The notes under the pieces: generated by a model
Databases searched by the model: none
What the model was told of the DNA's origin: nothing
The model's input: only the letters and a program-made list of their open reading frames with translations
Shown: positions 36,762 through 44,643 of the stretch, in pieces
Layout: every line of letters begins with the position of its first letter
How positions within the stretch are numbered: the stretch's first letter is position 1
Made by a program: the position numbers and the translations under genes
Assembly: GCA_026418905.1 (NCBI GenBank)
Contig: JAOAAK010000009.1
Span: 53,238 to 117,237, forward strand
Direction: 5' to 3'
DNA length: 64,000 nt
From: Bacteroidales bacterium
GTDB lineage: Bacteria; Bacteroidota; Bacteroidia; Bacteroidales; DTU049

Positions 36762-37223
36762 ATGAAAAATATTTTTATCTGGTTTTTTTCGTTTTTGCTT
36801 TTTGCTAATCAAATTTATTCCCAGTCAGTCATGAGGGATAAAGCCAAGAATGTTATTAATCGAACGGCATTTGTTATATATACTGCTCACAAAGCCACTG
36901 TAGCTCATAAGGTTTATACAGGAAATCTTCAGCGGGCACTTCTTCATCAGAAGATAGCTATAAAAATGTATACTGAAGAGAAGTACGGGAAAGCCATTGC
37001 ACATAGCATCCGGGCAAGAGAATTAGCTATTAGACATATTTTAACCAATAATGAACAAATTCCTCAGGGCTACGAAATTTTGCCAGATGAGAGAGTTCCC
37101 ATGGATGAAAATACCAATCGTGAGCTTGATGATGAAGCCAATACTTTCTTAAAGCAAAATCCCGTTCTTTCCGACAAAGAACTTTCAGAAAAACCTCTTT
37201 CTGAAAAGCTCGAAGTCCAATAA
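36762..37223 (+). CDS. Exported protein of unknown function (153 aa)
   Basis: It has a signal peptide ending around IYSQ, then a helical region with a repeated pattern (HQKIAIKMYTEEKYGKAIAH) that resembles a single TPR-like hairpin, followed by an acidic, Glu-rich C-terminal tail containing the short repeat SEKP/LSEK. I recall similar unnamed Bacteroidota proteins but no function. The ATG at 36762 is chosen over a TTG two codons upstream. It lies 16 bases before ispG, which may be co-transcribed. Confidence 0.65.
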   Translation: MKNIFIWFFSFLLFANQIYSQSVMRDKAKNVINRTAFVIYTAHKATVAHKVYTGNLQRALLHQKIAIKMYTEEKYGKAIAHSIRARELAIRHILTNNEQIPQGYEILPDERVPMDENTNRELDDEANTFLKQNPVLSDKELSEKPLSEKLEVQ

Positions 37224-37239
37224 GACTTATTTATTTTTT

Positions 37240-38712
37240 ATGATTTACTATGCACGTGAAGTGCAGGTAGGTGATATAGTCATTGGTGGTAATCGTTCGA
37301 TTGTTGTTCAATCCATGACTAATACTTTTACTGATGATGCAATTTCCACAACGAGGCAAATTATTGATCTTGCTAAAGTTGGTTCTAAACTCGTTCGTCT
37401 CTCTATCAGAAATACCAAGGATGTTCAAGCTCTTCCTAAAATTCATGAACAGTTAAAACAAAAGGGTGTTAAAATACCTCTAGTAGCTGACATTCATTTT
37501 AATCATGAGCTTGCTATTCTTTCCGCTCCATATGTACAAAAAGTACGTGTAAATCCAGGGAATTTTTTCATTCTGAAATCGAAGGATGAATTATATTCAG
37601 AATCTGACTATAAAAATGAGTTAGAAGCTATTGGTGAAAGATTTGTTCGTTTGATTCAAGAATGCCGCAGACATGGAACTGCTATCCGGATCGGTGTAAA
37701 TGGTGGGTCATTACCCAACAGGATACTTCAAAGATACGGACATACTCCTCAGGCCATGGTACAAGCTATGCTTGAGTTTGTTTCTATGGCTCATCAAGAA
37801 GATTTTCATCATGTGGTTGTTTCTATAAAGGACTCCAATGTTATAAAGACTATAGATGCCAATCGATTGTTGGTTCGTGAGTTCATAAAGGCAGGTTATG
37901 ATTATCCCATTCATTTGGGTGTGACTGAAGCAGGAAGTGATCTAGAAGGTATTATAAGATCTGCTATAGGAATTGGCACCTTATTGGCTGAAGGGATTGG
38001 TAATACTATACGAGTATCTTTGACAGGTTCTCCGGTAAAAGAAATACCTGTGGCGTATGAAATTATTCGCAGCTCACAAAAAAATTATATCGATAGCAGT
38101 TTAAATCAGAAGTATCTCAATTTAAATTCATATCAGTCTTTGCCTGAGTTAAATTTGTGCAGCAATTACGAACAAGTCCCTCTTGTATCCTCATTAAAAG
38201 ATATCCGAATGCTTTTAGTGAATAATCCATCACTCGAAGGAGTTCGAGTTAGTAATGATTTGAAAAATGAAGTTGATATTTCTATTGTTCTCGGTGAAGT
38301 ATTGATGAAATTCCCACTTGCTTGCATAGTAGATGAAAGAGAGAATTTGACAGATTATTATCGTTTACTTTTTCAAGTCACTGGAAGAAATATTAATGGT
38401 GCTGAATTCATATCCTGTCCATCTTGCGGCCGTACGACTTTTGATATTGAAACTATGACAAAGCAAGTAAAAAACACTTTTTTTTCTTATAAAGGATTAA
38501 CATTTGCTGTAATGGGTTGTGTGGTAAACGGACCTGGTGAAATTTCTCGAGCCGATTATGGAATATTAGGTTCTAAATCAGGCTATGTTCATTTATATGC
38601 TCATGGAAAGATAATCATAAAAAACGTACCCGAACGTGAAGCAGTTAAATTATTAAAAGAAATTGTTGATCGTGAAACAAAATATCATTCTTCTTCAACT
38701 GCTTCGTCGTAG
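37240..38712 (+). CDS. ispG: 4-hydroxy-3-methylbut-2-enyl-diphosphate synthase, with shortened middle insertion
   Basis: The 490-residue enzyme performs the penultimate step of the non-mevalonate isoprenoid pathway. The N-terminal TIM barrel contains VQSMTNT, LVADIHF and RVNPGNF. The [4Fe-4S] ligands are in CPSCGR (from C393) and GCVVNGPGE. E. coli IspG is about 370 residues with a short linker between barrel and cluster domain; many Bacteroidota and plant enzymes carry an extra domain and exceed 600. Here the linker is about 115 residues, so an intermediate or reduced insertion is present. Its end overlaps the convergent MORN-like gene by 28 bases. Confidence 0.94.
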   Translation: MIYYAREVQVGDIVIGGNRSIVVQSMTNTFTDDAISTTRQIIDLAKVGSKLVRLSIRNTKDVQALPKIHEQLKQKGVKIPLVADIHFNHELAILSAPYVQKVRVNPGNFFILKSKDELYSESDYKNELEAIGERFVRLIQECRRHGTAIRIGVNGGSLPNRILQRYGHTPQAMVQAMLEFVSMAHQEDFHHVVVSIKDSNVIKTIDANRLLVREFIKAGYDYPIHLGVTEAGSDLEGIIRSAIGIGTLLAEGIGNTIRVSLTGSPVKEIPVAYEIIRSSQKNYIDSSLNQKYLNLNSYQSLPELNLCSNYEQVPLVSSLKDIRMLLVNNPSLEGVRVSNDLKNEVDISIVLGEVLMKFPLACIVDERENLTDYYRLLFQVTGRNINGAEFISCPSCGRTTFDIETMTKQVKNTFFSYKGLTFAVMGCVVNGPGEISRADYGILGSKSGYVHLYAHGKIIIKNVPEREAVKLLKEIVDRETKYHSSSTASS

Positions 38713-39398
38713 TTAACAGTTTTAATGATATTACCTTTTTCATCGTAAAATTTCCACTCTTTAATTCGCTTATAGTTTCCTTCAGCAGCATTATACATTC
38801 GCAGTCCTTCTTCTTTCACTTGACCGTTTTTGTAAAACTTTTTAGAAAGGTATATTCTTTTTTTGTGATCAACAATTTCTAATATGCTTTGGGGAGATCC
38901 ATTGGAATAATAAAAATTAAATTTTATGTAGTATTTTAGAGAATTATCATATTCTTCGATGTATTCAACATTTCCATTAGGATAATATTCTATGGATTTA
39001 AAAGGTTGATTTTTCTTAAATTCTATCTTTGAACGTAATGTGCCGTCTTTGTAGTAGGTAATAAGTTCAGTACGTGTTGGGGAGATGACAGTAAACTTTC
39101 TTTCTAATTGTCCGTTTTCATAGTAGTTTTCATACCCCATAGTAATTTTACCATTTTCATAGAATCCTTTATGTTTTAATTGACCATTTGAATAATAATC
39201 TTTTATCCATCCCTTACATGGTTTTTTATCACATAAACGAATAGAGTCATTTATTGTGTAAATGTTAAATTTTTCATATTCGAAAATAGGAGCTTCTACA
39301 TGCCATTCGTATTCTTCTACGTTTTCAAACCAATCATCTACTTGAGCAGTGCTTATGAAGAAAATAGAAAACACTATAACAAAAGGAAAAAATTTCAT
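38685..39398 (-). CDS. Exported MORN/YwqK-type repeat protein
   Basis: The 237-residue protein has a signal peptide ending at STAQ and a series of short beta-hairpin repeats with the YxxG-x-L core (YSNGQLKHKGFYENG, YYENGQLERKF, YYPNGNVEYIEEY, FYKNGQVKEEG). These are MORN-like units as in the so-called toxin-antitoxin YwqK family, abundant in Bacteroidota; the antitoxin label is not supported by function. It is probably periplasmic or on the surface. It overlaps pyrF by 4 bases, placing it last in the purM-prfA-pyrF operon. Confidence 0.8.
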   Translation of the reverse strand: MKFFPFVIVFSIFFISTAQVDDWFENVEEYEWHVEAPIFEYEKFNIYTINDSIRLCDKKPCKGWIKDYYSNGQLKHKGFYENGKITMGYENYYENGQLERKFTVISPTRTELITYYKDGTLRSKIEFKKNQPFKSIEYYPNGNVEYIEEYDNSLKYYIKFNFYYSNGSPQSILEIVDHKKRIYLSKKFYKNGQVKEEGLRMYNAAEGNYKRIKEWKFYDEKGNIIKTVNYDEAVEEE

Positions 39399-40213
39399 AT
39401 GTCTATAATTTTTCGCATTTCTTGAACAATTTTCATAGCATTATTTCTTGCTGATAGTGCAAAAGAACTTTCATTACTTGCAAATATAATGCTTCTTGAA
39501 ATATTAATCAAGATATTAGCGTGTTCAGGATGAAAAGTTTTTTCTAATACTTTCTGAAGATCACCACCTTGTGCTCCAATACCAGGGATAAGGAGAAAAT
39601 GATGTGGGGCAATTTTACGAATCTTTGCTAAGTATTCTATTTGCGTGGCACCAACGACCAACATGGTGTTATCTATATTGCCCCAACTAATTGCTTTTTC
39701 TGTTACTACTTCAAAAAGCAATTTTCCATTTTGTAGAGGTATTAATTGAAAATCTTCTGCACCAGAATTGGAAGTAAGTGCTAGTATGATTACCCATTTA
39801 CCTGGATATGAAAAAAAAGGATCAATGGAATCTTTTCCAAGATATGGAGAAACCGTGACGGCATCAACATTTAAACCTAATTTATCAAAAAAAGCTTTGG
39901 CATATTGTTGAGAGGTATTGCCAATGTCAGCTCGCTTTGCATCGGCAATGATAAATACATCTGAAGAAAGAGAACGAATATATGAAACTGTTTTTTGCAT
40001 AATATCCCATCCTTTACTGCCAAGTGCTTCGTAAAAAGCAGTATTAATTTTGTAAGCAACTGAAAGGTCTATGGTTGCATCAATGATCTGACGATTAAAT
40101 TCGAGGACATCACCTTTGAGGGATAGTGGTAGTTTGGTTACATCAGCGTCAAGTCCTACGCAAAGGACGGATCTTTTATTAAAAATGTTTTTTATAAGAG
40201 TTTCTCTATTCAT
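39395..40213 (-). CDS. pyrF: Orotidine 5'-phosphate decarboxylase
   Basis: The 272-residue TIM-barrel enzyme forms UMP from OMP in pyrimidine synthesis. The catalytic segment DAKRADIGNTS holds the Asp-Lys-Asp set. Other family features are GLDADVTKLP at the start, TVSPYLGKDS and a phosphate-binding GIGAQGGDL near the end. The length fits the longer PyrF class found in Bacteroidota and Actinobacteria rather than the 230-residue E. coli type. It overlaps prfA by 8 bases. Confidence 0.95.
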   Translation of the reverse strand: MNRETLIKNIFNKRSVLCVGLDADVTKLPLSLKGDVLEFNRQIIDATIDLSVAYKINTAFYEALGSKGWDIMQKTVSYIRSLSSDVFIIADAKRADIGNTSQQYAKAFFDKLGLNVDAVTVSPYLGKDSIDPFFSYPGKWVIILALTSNSGAEDFQLIPLQNGKLLFEVVTEKAISWGNIDNTMLVVGATQIEYLAKIRKIAPHHFLLIPGIGAQGGDLQKVLEKTFHPEHANILINISRSIIFASNESSFALSARNNAMKIVQEMRKIIDI

Positions 40214-41288
40214 AGATTTCGAATGTTTTTAATTTTTCTGCATTTTCTGCAATTTGAAGAGCATCTATAAGTTCGTCAAGATTTCCATCCATGATGGATT
40301 GCAAATTATAAATCGTAAGTCCTATTCTATGATCTGTAACTCTGTTTTGAGGAAAATTATAAGTACGGATCTTTGCTGATCGGTCTCCGGTGGAAACCAT
40401 AGTTTTTCTTTGCTTTGCTATGTTGTCAAGATATTTTTTGTATTCTAATTCAAAAACTCTGCTTCGAAGAATTTTGAGAGCTTTTTCAAAATTTCGAATT
40501 TGACTTCGTTCGTCCTGACAGCTCACAACGATGCCGGTAGGAATGTGAGTTAGTCTTACGGCTGAGTAGGTCGTATTGACAGATTGACCTCCGTGACCTG
40601 ACGAGCAGAAAGTCTCTTTTTTTATTTCATTTTCCTTAATTTCAACATCGAATTCATCGGCTTCGGGAAAAACAACAACAGATGCTGCAGAAGTATGAAT
40701 ACGACCTTGAGCTTCTGTCTCAGGCACGCGTTGCACACGATGAACACCTGACTCAAACTTCAACGTGCCGTAGGCATGGTCTCCTATGATATTAAATATA
40801 ATTTCTTTGAATCCTCCTTTAGTACCTTCAGTAAAGTCAACCACTTCATATTTCCATTTGTTCTTTTCTGCATACCTGGTATACATTCTAAAAAGGTCTC
40901 CTGCGAAAAGACTAGCTTCATCGCCCCCTGTACCAGCACGAATTTCAATGATGGCATTTTTCTTGTCTTGAGGGTCTGCTGGGAGAAGTAAGATTTTGAT
41001 TTCGTTTTCCAGTATCTCTTTTTTACGACTGAGCTCATCTATTTCTGCTCGAGCAAGCATTCTGAGCTCCTCATCTTTTTCATTGATAAGAATGTCTTTG
41101 CTAGCAGCGAGATCTGATAAAATTTTTTTGTAGTTGAGGTAGGCATTTGCTATAGGTTCAAGTTCCTTATATTCTTTGTTAATGGAAATGAATTTTTTAA
41201 TATCCTGAATTATGACGGGATCGTTTAATTTTTCCTGTAGTGCTAGATATTTTTTGTATAAGTCTTCTAATTTGTCAAGTAAATTCAT
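40206..41288 (-). CDS. prfA: Peptide chain release factor 1
   Basis: The 360-residue factor recognises UAG and UAA. The tripeptide anticodon region is PET within RVPETEAQGRIHTS, of the PxT form typical for RF1 (RF2 has SPF). The peptidyl-tRNA hydrolysis motif GGQ lies in SSGHGGQSVN. Length is standard. No frameshift is present. It sits between purM and pyrF with 4- and 8-base overlaps, an order I recall as common in Bacteroidota. Confidence 0.97.
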   Translation of the reverse strand: MNLLDKLEDLYKKYLALQEKLNDPVIIQDIKKFISINKEYKELEPIANAYLNYKKILSDLAASKDILINEKDEELRMLARAEIDELSRKKEILENEIKILLLPADPQDKKNAIIEIRAGTGGDEASLFAGDLFRMYTRYAEKNKWKYEVVDFTEGTKGGFKEIIFNIIGDHAYGTLKFESGVHRVQRVPETEAQGRIHTSAASVVVFPEADEFDVEIKENEIKKETFCSSGHGGQSVNTTYSAVRLTHIPTGIVVSCQDERSQIRNFEKALKILRSRVFELEYKKYLDNIAKQRKTMVSTGDRSAKIRTYNFPQNRVTDHRIGLTIYNLQSIMDGNLDELIDALQIAENAEKLKTFEIYE

Positions 41289-42442
41289 AGATTTTTTTCT
41301 TTAAATATTTCACCTTTGCAAGTTTTCAGCAAAATGGCAGGTTTGTCAAATGGTTTACAATACCCAATAATTTGAGCATCAATGCCTACATCTTGTGAGA
41401 TGGAAATAATGCGTTGAGCAGTTTGTTCTTGGCAGAAAATTTCGAGTCGATGTCCCATATTGAAGGTGGAATACATTTCTTCAAGTGTTGTTCCGCTTTC
41501 CATGATTAACTGGAAAACAGGTGGAATTGGAAAGAGATTGTCTTTGATGACCATAAGGGATGGGATGTATTTAAGTGTTTTGAATTGGCCTCCTCCTGTG
41601 CAATGCACCATGCCATGTATATCTTTTCTATGATAACGGAAAATAGTTTTGAAAAGTGGAAGATAGGTACGAGTAGGGGATAAGAGTAGTTTTCCTATGT
41701 TGAGCCCAGGGATTGGAGATGGATCAGTGAGAAAGTAATGACCATTGTATGCATAAGGAGTTATAGAAGGATCGTAAGATTCAGGAAACATTTCTCCAAT
41801 GCTTTTGTTTAATAAATCATGTCTGGCCGAGGTAAGACCGTTACTGCCGATGCCGCTATTGTACTCATCTTCCCAGGCTGATTTTCCGAAAGATGAAAGT
41901 CCGACGATAACATCACCTACCTGGATGTTAGAATTTTGTATAATATTTGTTTTTTCAATAAAGCCAAGAGCATTAGCATCTACTACGATGGTACGAACCA
42001 AATCTCCAATATCTGCAGTTTCTCCACCAGTTAAAATAATCTCTATGCCGAACTTGGCCATTTTTTCTTTGAAACGAATGTTTCCTTCTATAATTTGTTC
42101 TATAACTTCGCTGGGGATAAGATTTTTATTGCGTCCAATGGTAGAACTAATAAAAAATCTATCTGCCATTCCAACACAGATCAAATCGTCGGTATTCATC
42201 ACAATAGCATCTTGAGCTAAGCCTTGCCAAACTGAAATATCACCAGTTGTTTTCCAATAAACATAGGCTAGGGAAGATTTGGTGCCTGCTCCATCGGCAT
42301 GCAGTGAAAGTAAAACATTGCTGGAGTATTCATAAAGTCTACAAAAGGTATGAGGAATTCCTATTTGAAGATTCTTAACAGCATTTTCAACCTCTTCCTT
42401 TTCAGAAGAAACACCTCTTGCTTTATATTTATTAAAAGTCAT
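41285..42442 (-). CDS. purM: Phosphoribosylformylglycinamidine cyclo-ligase (AIR synthase)
   Basis: The 385-residue ATP-dependent enzyme makes aminoimidazole ribotide in purine synthesis. The family features are HADGAGTKSSLAY with the ATP-binding aspartate, ILTGGETADIGD, and GHRLEIFC near the end. It is longer than the 345-residue E. coli protein, as I recall for the Bacteroidota type. It begins an overlapping operon with prfA, pyrF and the MORN-like protein. A perfect hairpin-forming repeat lies 3 bases upstream of its ATG and could regulate it. Confidence 0.93.
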   Translation of the reverse strand: MTFNKYKARGVSSEKEEVENAVKNLQIGIPHTFCRLYEYSSNVLLSLHADGAGTKSSLAYVYWKTTGDISVWQGLAQDAIVMNTDDLICVGMADRFFISSTIGRNKNLIPSEVIEQIIEGNIRFKEKMAKFGIEIILTGGETADIGDLVRTIVVDANALGFIEKTNIIQNSNIQVGDVIVGLSSFGKSAWEDEYNSGIGSNGLTSARHDLLNKSIGEMFPESYDPSITPYAYNGHYFLTDPSPIPGLNIGKLLLSPTRTYLPLFKTIFRYHRKDIHGMVHCTGGGQFKTLKYIPSLMVIKDNLFPIPPVFQLIMESGTTLEEMYSTFNMGHRLEIFCQEQTAQRIISISQDVGIDAQIIGYCKPFDKPAILLKTCKGEIFKEKNL

Positions 42443-42445
42443 CTA

Positions 42446-42464
42446 CGCAACATAATTTGTTGCG
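42446..42464. promoter_or_regulatory. 7-bp inverted repeat at the purM start
   Basis: CGCAACA and TGTTGCG flank a 5-base AT-rich loop, a perfect stem ending 3 bases before the purM ATG. There is no T tract on the minus-strand side, so it is not a standard terminator of the upstream gene. An operator or a translation-controlling hairpin is possible. Confidence 0.5.
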
Positions 42465-42478
42465 AATTTACGAAATTC

Positions 42479-44590
42479 TTACTCTTTAATAATCTGGATT
42501 TGAGGTGTAACGGGTTTATTTTTTTCGCCTTTTGGTACGTAATCTGTGCGAACAATTTGAAAAGTTGTACGGCGATTAAGTTGATGAGCTGCTTCTTGTT
42601 CATCTTTTGAGCTCAAACTGTTAATATAAGTTTCAGTCAGGACTGTACCTTTCTTAAAGGTAAAAGTTTTATTGTTGAAAGTAATGGTAATATCTTTTTC
42701 TAGTACACGTGGGACTCTTTTGCCATATCCCTTAGGTATGAGTCGATCTGATTCAATGCCTTGTGAAATAATAAAATCCACACAACTTTTGGCTCGTTTA
42801 TAAGAAAGAGTATCATTGTAGGTATCAGAACCACGGGCATCTGTGTGAGATCCTAGTTCTACTACGATGTTAGGATTTTCTTTCATCAGTTGAACTAATC
42901 CTCTCAGACTATCTTCATATTGAGGCAATAGTTTCCAATCGTCAAAATCGTAGCGTATTTCAGGTAAAACAATAGGTTTCTTAGGAATAGGAACAAGATA
43001 AAAGTCTTGAACTAGATCTTTGCTTTGTTGTAGGCCAATGGTAGTAATCCGGCTCTTGTCGTTGAAATAATTGTCTTTGCTTACGAAAATATCATAAGTG
43101 GTATTTTCAAGAATTTGCTTATTATCGAAACTATACTTTCCTGCCTTATCGGTTTTTGTTTTGTAAATGGTACCGTTGGAACCTTCTATGGTAACTTCGG
43201 CTTCGGGAATGATTTGTTTAGTGCTATCGTCGTAAACAATACCAGATAAAGTAAAAAGAATGGGAGGCAATTTGAATTCCCATAGATCATCACTTCCTTT
43301 ACCTCCTCGACGATTCGTGGTAAACCAGCCCATTTCCTTAGCTTTAGCTGCAGCTAAGTCGTTAGGATCATCGTTGAAAACGATGTGGAAGTCATCTCCA
43401 GATGAGTTGATAGGATATTTCATGTTGACTGGTTCAGTCCAAGTACCATTCACGTATTCACTCACAAAAATATCCAGCCCGCCCATTCCTAAGTGACCAT
43501 TAGAAGAGAAATAGAGAAAAGTTCTTCCGTTAACTTCGCGAAGTGTCGGAAATACTTCGTCACCAGGTGTATTAATAATTGGACCCAGGTTAACAGGATT
43601 TTCAAAAGGTTTGTTTTTCTTTGAACGGGTCATCATCCAGAGGTCATAACCACCTTGACCATTGGGCATATCACTAGAAAAAATAATCATTGTTTCGTCA
43701 TCGTTGATAGCTGGATGCCGCACACTAGCTGATGAATCGGTTGTGACTTGGAGAAGTTCTGGCTCACTCCATGCTTTTCCTTTTTTGGTTGAGATATAGA
43801 TTTGGCATCCAAGGATTTTCTTCTTTTCCTTTTTACAACGAGTGAAATAAATGGTATTATATTTTGAGTTTAAGACACATGCTCCTTCGTTATCGGGTGT
43901 GTTGATGATGCCCTCCTCATCTATGGGGACTGGAGTTGACCAATTGCCTTTTTTGTCTTGGGTAGTAACAAAAAGATCAGTGAATGCTTGTCCTGTCCAC
44001 GCATCTGTCCCCTTACCCATAACTTCTTCTCGTGAAGTTGTGAAAACAATTGATCGGTGTTTTTTATCATACCAAGCAGGGGCAAAATCGAGATATTTGG
44101 AATTAATTTTTTTATCAGGATTTACCTCATATTGAGTAGGATTATCCATCCATGCTTTAGCAAGCTTACAGGATTCAATACCTCGGTCAGCTCTTTTATC
44201 TTCTGGAAATTTTTGTTTCATTTCTTGAAAAGCAATTAATGCTTCTTCGTATTTTTCGATGCTTTTGAGAGCTTCACCATACAAAAAGAAAGCATTAGGT
44301 TCAGGGTAATTCGCTTTAACAACTCTTTTAAAGTATTGAGCTGCATTTTTCATGTCTCCCATCATATAGTAACTCACACCAATTTGGTATAGAATTCGAT
44401 TTTTTTCAACCTTATCACTTACTTTCGTGTATGCTTTTTTATAAAGTTCTATGGCTTCGAAGTATTTTTTTAGTTGGAATTTTTCATCTGCCATTTGAGT
44501 AAACGAACGTTGTCCAGCTAAAAATAAACTCCATAATGCGATAATATACACTACAACAATTTTGGTATTCATGTGAAATAATTTTTTCAT
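42479..44590 (-). CDS. PorE-like protein: TPR - PD40 propeller - CRD - OmpA peptidoglycan-binding
   Basis: The 703-residue exported protein has an N-terminal signal segment, TPR repeats (about 35-145), a PD40/WD40-like propeller (about 165-440), a carboxypeptidase-regulatory-like domain (about 447-530) and an OmpA C-terminal domain (about 545-685, with GSHTDARGS and SYKRAKSCVDFI). This order matches PorE of the Porphyromonas T9SS, which ties the machine to peptidoglycan. PorE is a lipoprotein, but no lipobox cysteine is visible here, so it may be a relative instead. It precedes the purM hairpin on this strand and follows secDF after 53 bases. Its propeller is strikingly like that of the protein at 60876. 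Confidence 0.85.
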   Translation of the reverse strand: MKKLFHMNTKIVVVYIIALWSLFLAGQRSFTQMADEKFQLKKYFEAIELYKKAYTKVSDKVEKNRILYQIGVSYYMMGDMKNAAQYFKRVVKANYPEPNAFFLYGEALKSIEKYEEALIAFQEMKQKFPEDKRADRGIESCKLAKAWMDNPTQYEVNPDKKINSKYLDFAPAWYDKKHRSIVFTTSREEVMGKGTDAWTGQAFTDLFVTTQDKKGNWSTPVPIDEEGIINTPDNEGACVLNSKYNTIYFTRCKKEKKKILGCQIYISTKKGKAWSEPELLQVTTDSSASVRHPAINDDETMIIFSSDMPNGQGGYDLWMMTRSKKNKPFENPVNLGPIINTPGDEVFPTLREVNGRTFLYFSSNGHLGMGGLDIFVSEYVNGTWTEPVNMKYPINSSGDDFHIVFNDDPNDLAAAKAKEMGWFTTNRRGGKGSDDLWEFKLPPILFTLSGIVYDDSTKQIIPEAEVTIEGSNGTIYKTKTDKAGKYSFDNKQILENTTYDIFVSKDNYFNDKSRITTIGLQQSKDLVQDFYLVPIPKKPIVLPEIRYDFDDWKLLPQYEDSLRGLVQLMKENPNIVVELGSHTDARGSDTYNDTLSYKRAKSCVDFIISQGIESDRLIPKGYGKRVPRVLEKDITITFNNKTFTFKKGTVLTETYINSLSSKDEQEAAHQLNRRTTFQIVRTDYVPKGEKNKPVTPQIQIIKE

Positions 44591-44643
44591 TTTTTCAAAT
44601 AATTTTTGCTAAATTAAAAAAAAATGAAAGACATAAAAAAGCA

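Noticed and set aside
38685..38712. 28-base convergent overlap of ispG and the MORN-like gene considered as a regulatory antisense signal
   Set aside because: Small 3' overlaps of convergent genes are ordinary in compact genomes; both proteins are complete and there is no other sign of regulation.
41799..42215. 138-codon open frame on the plus strand opposite purM
   Set aside because: purM is intact and conserved on the other strand; this frame has no start context, domain or promoter.
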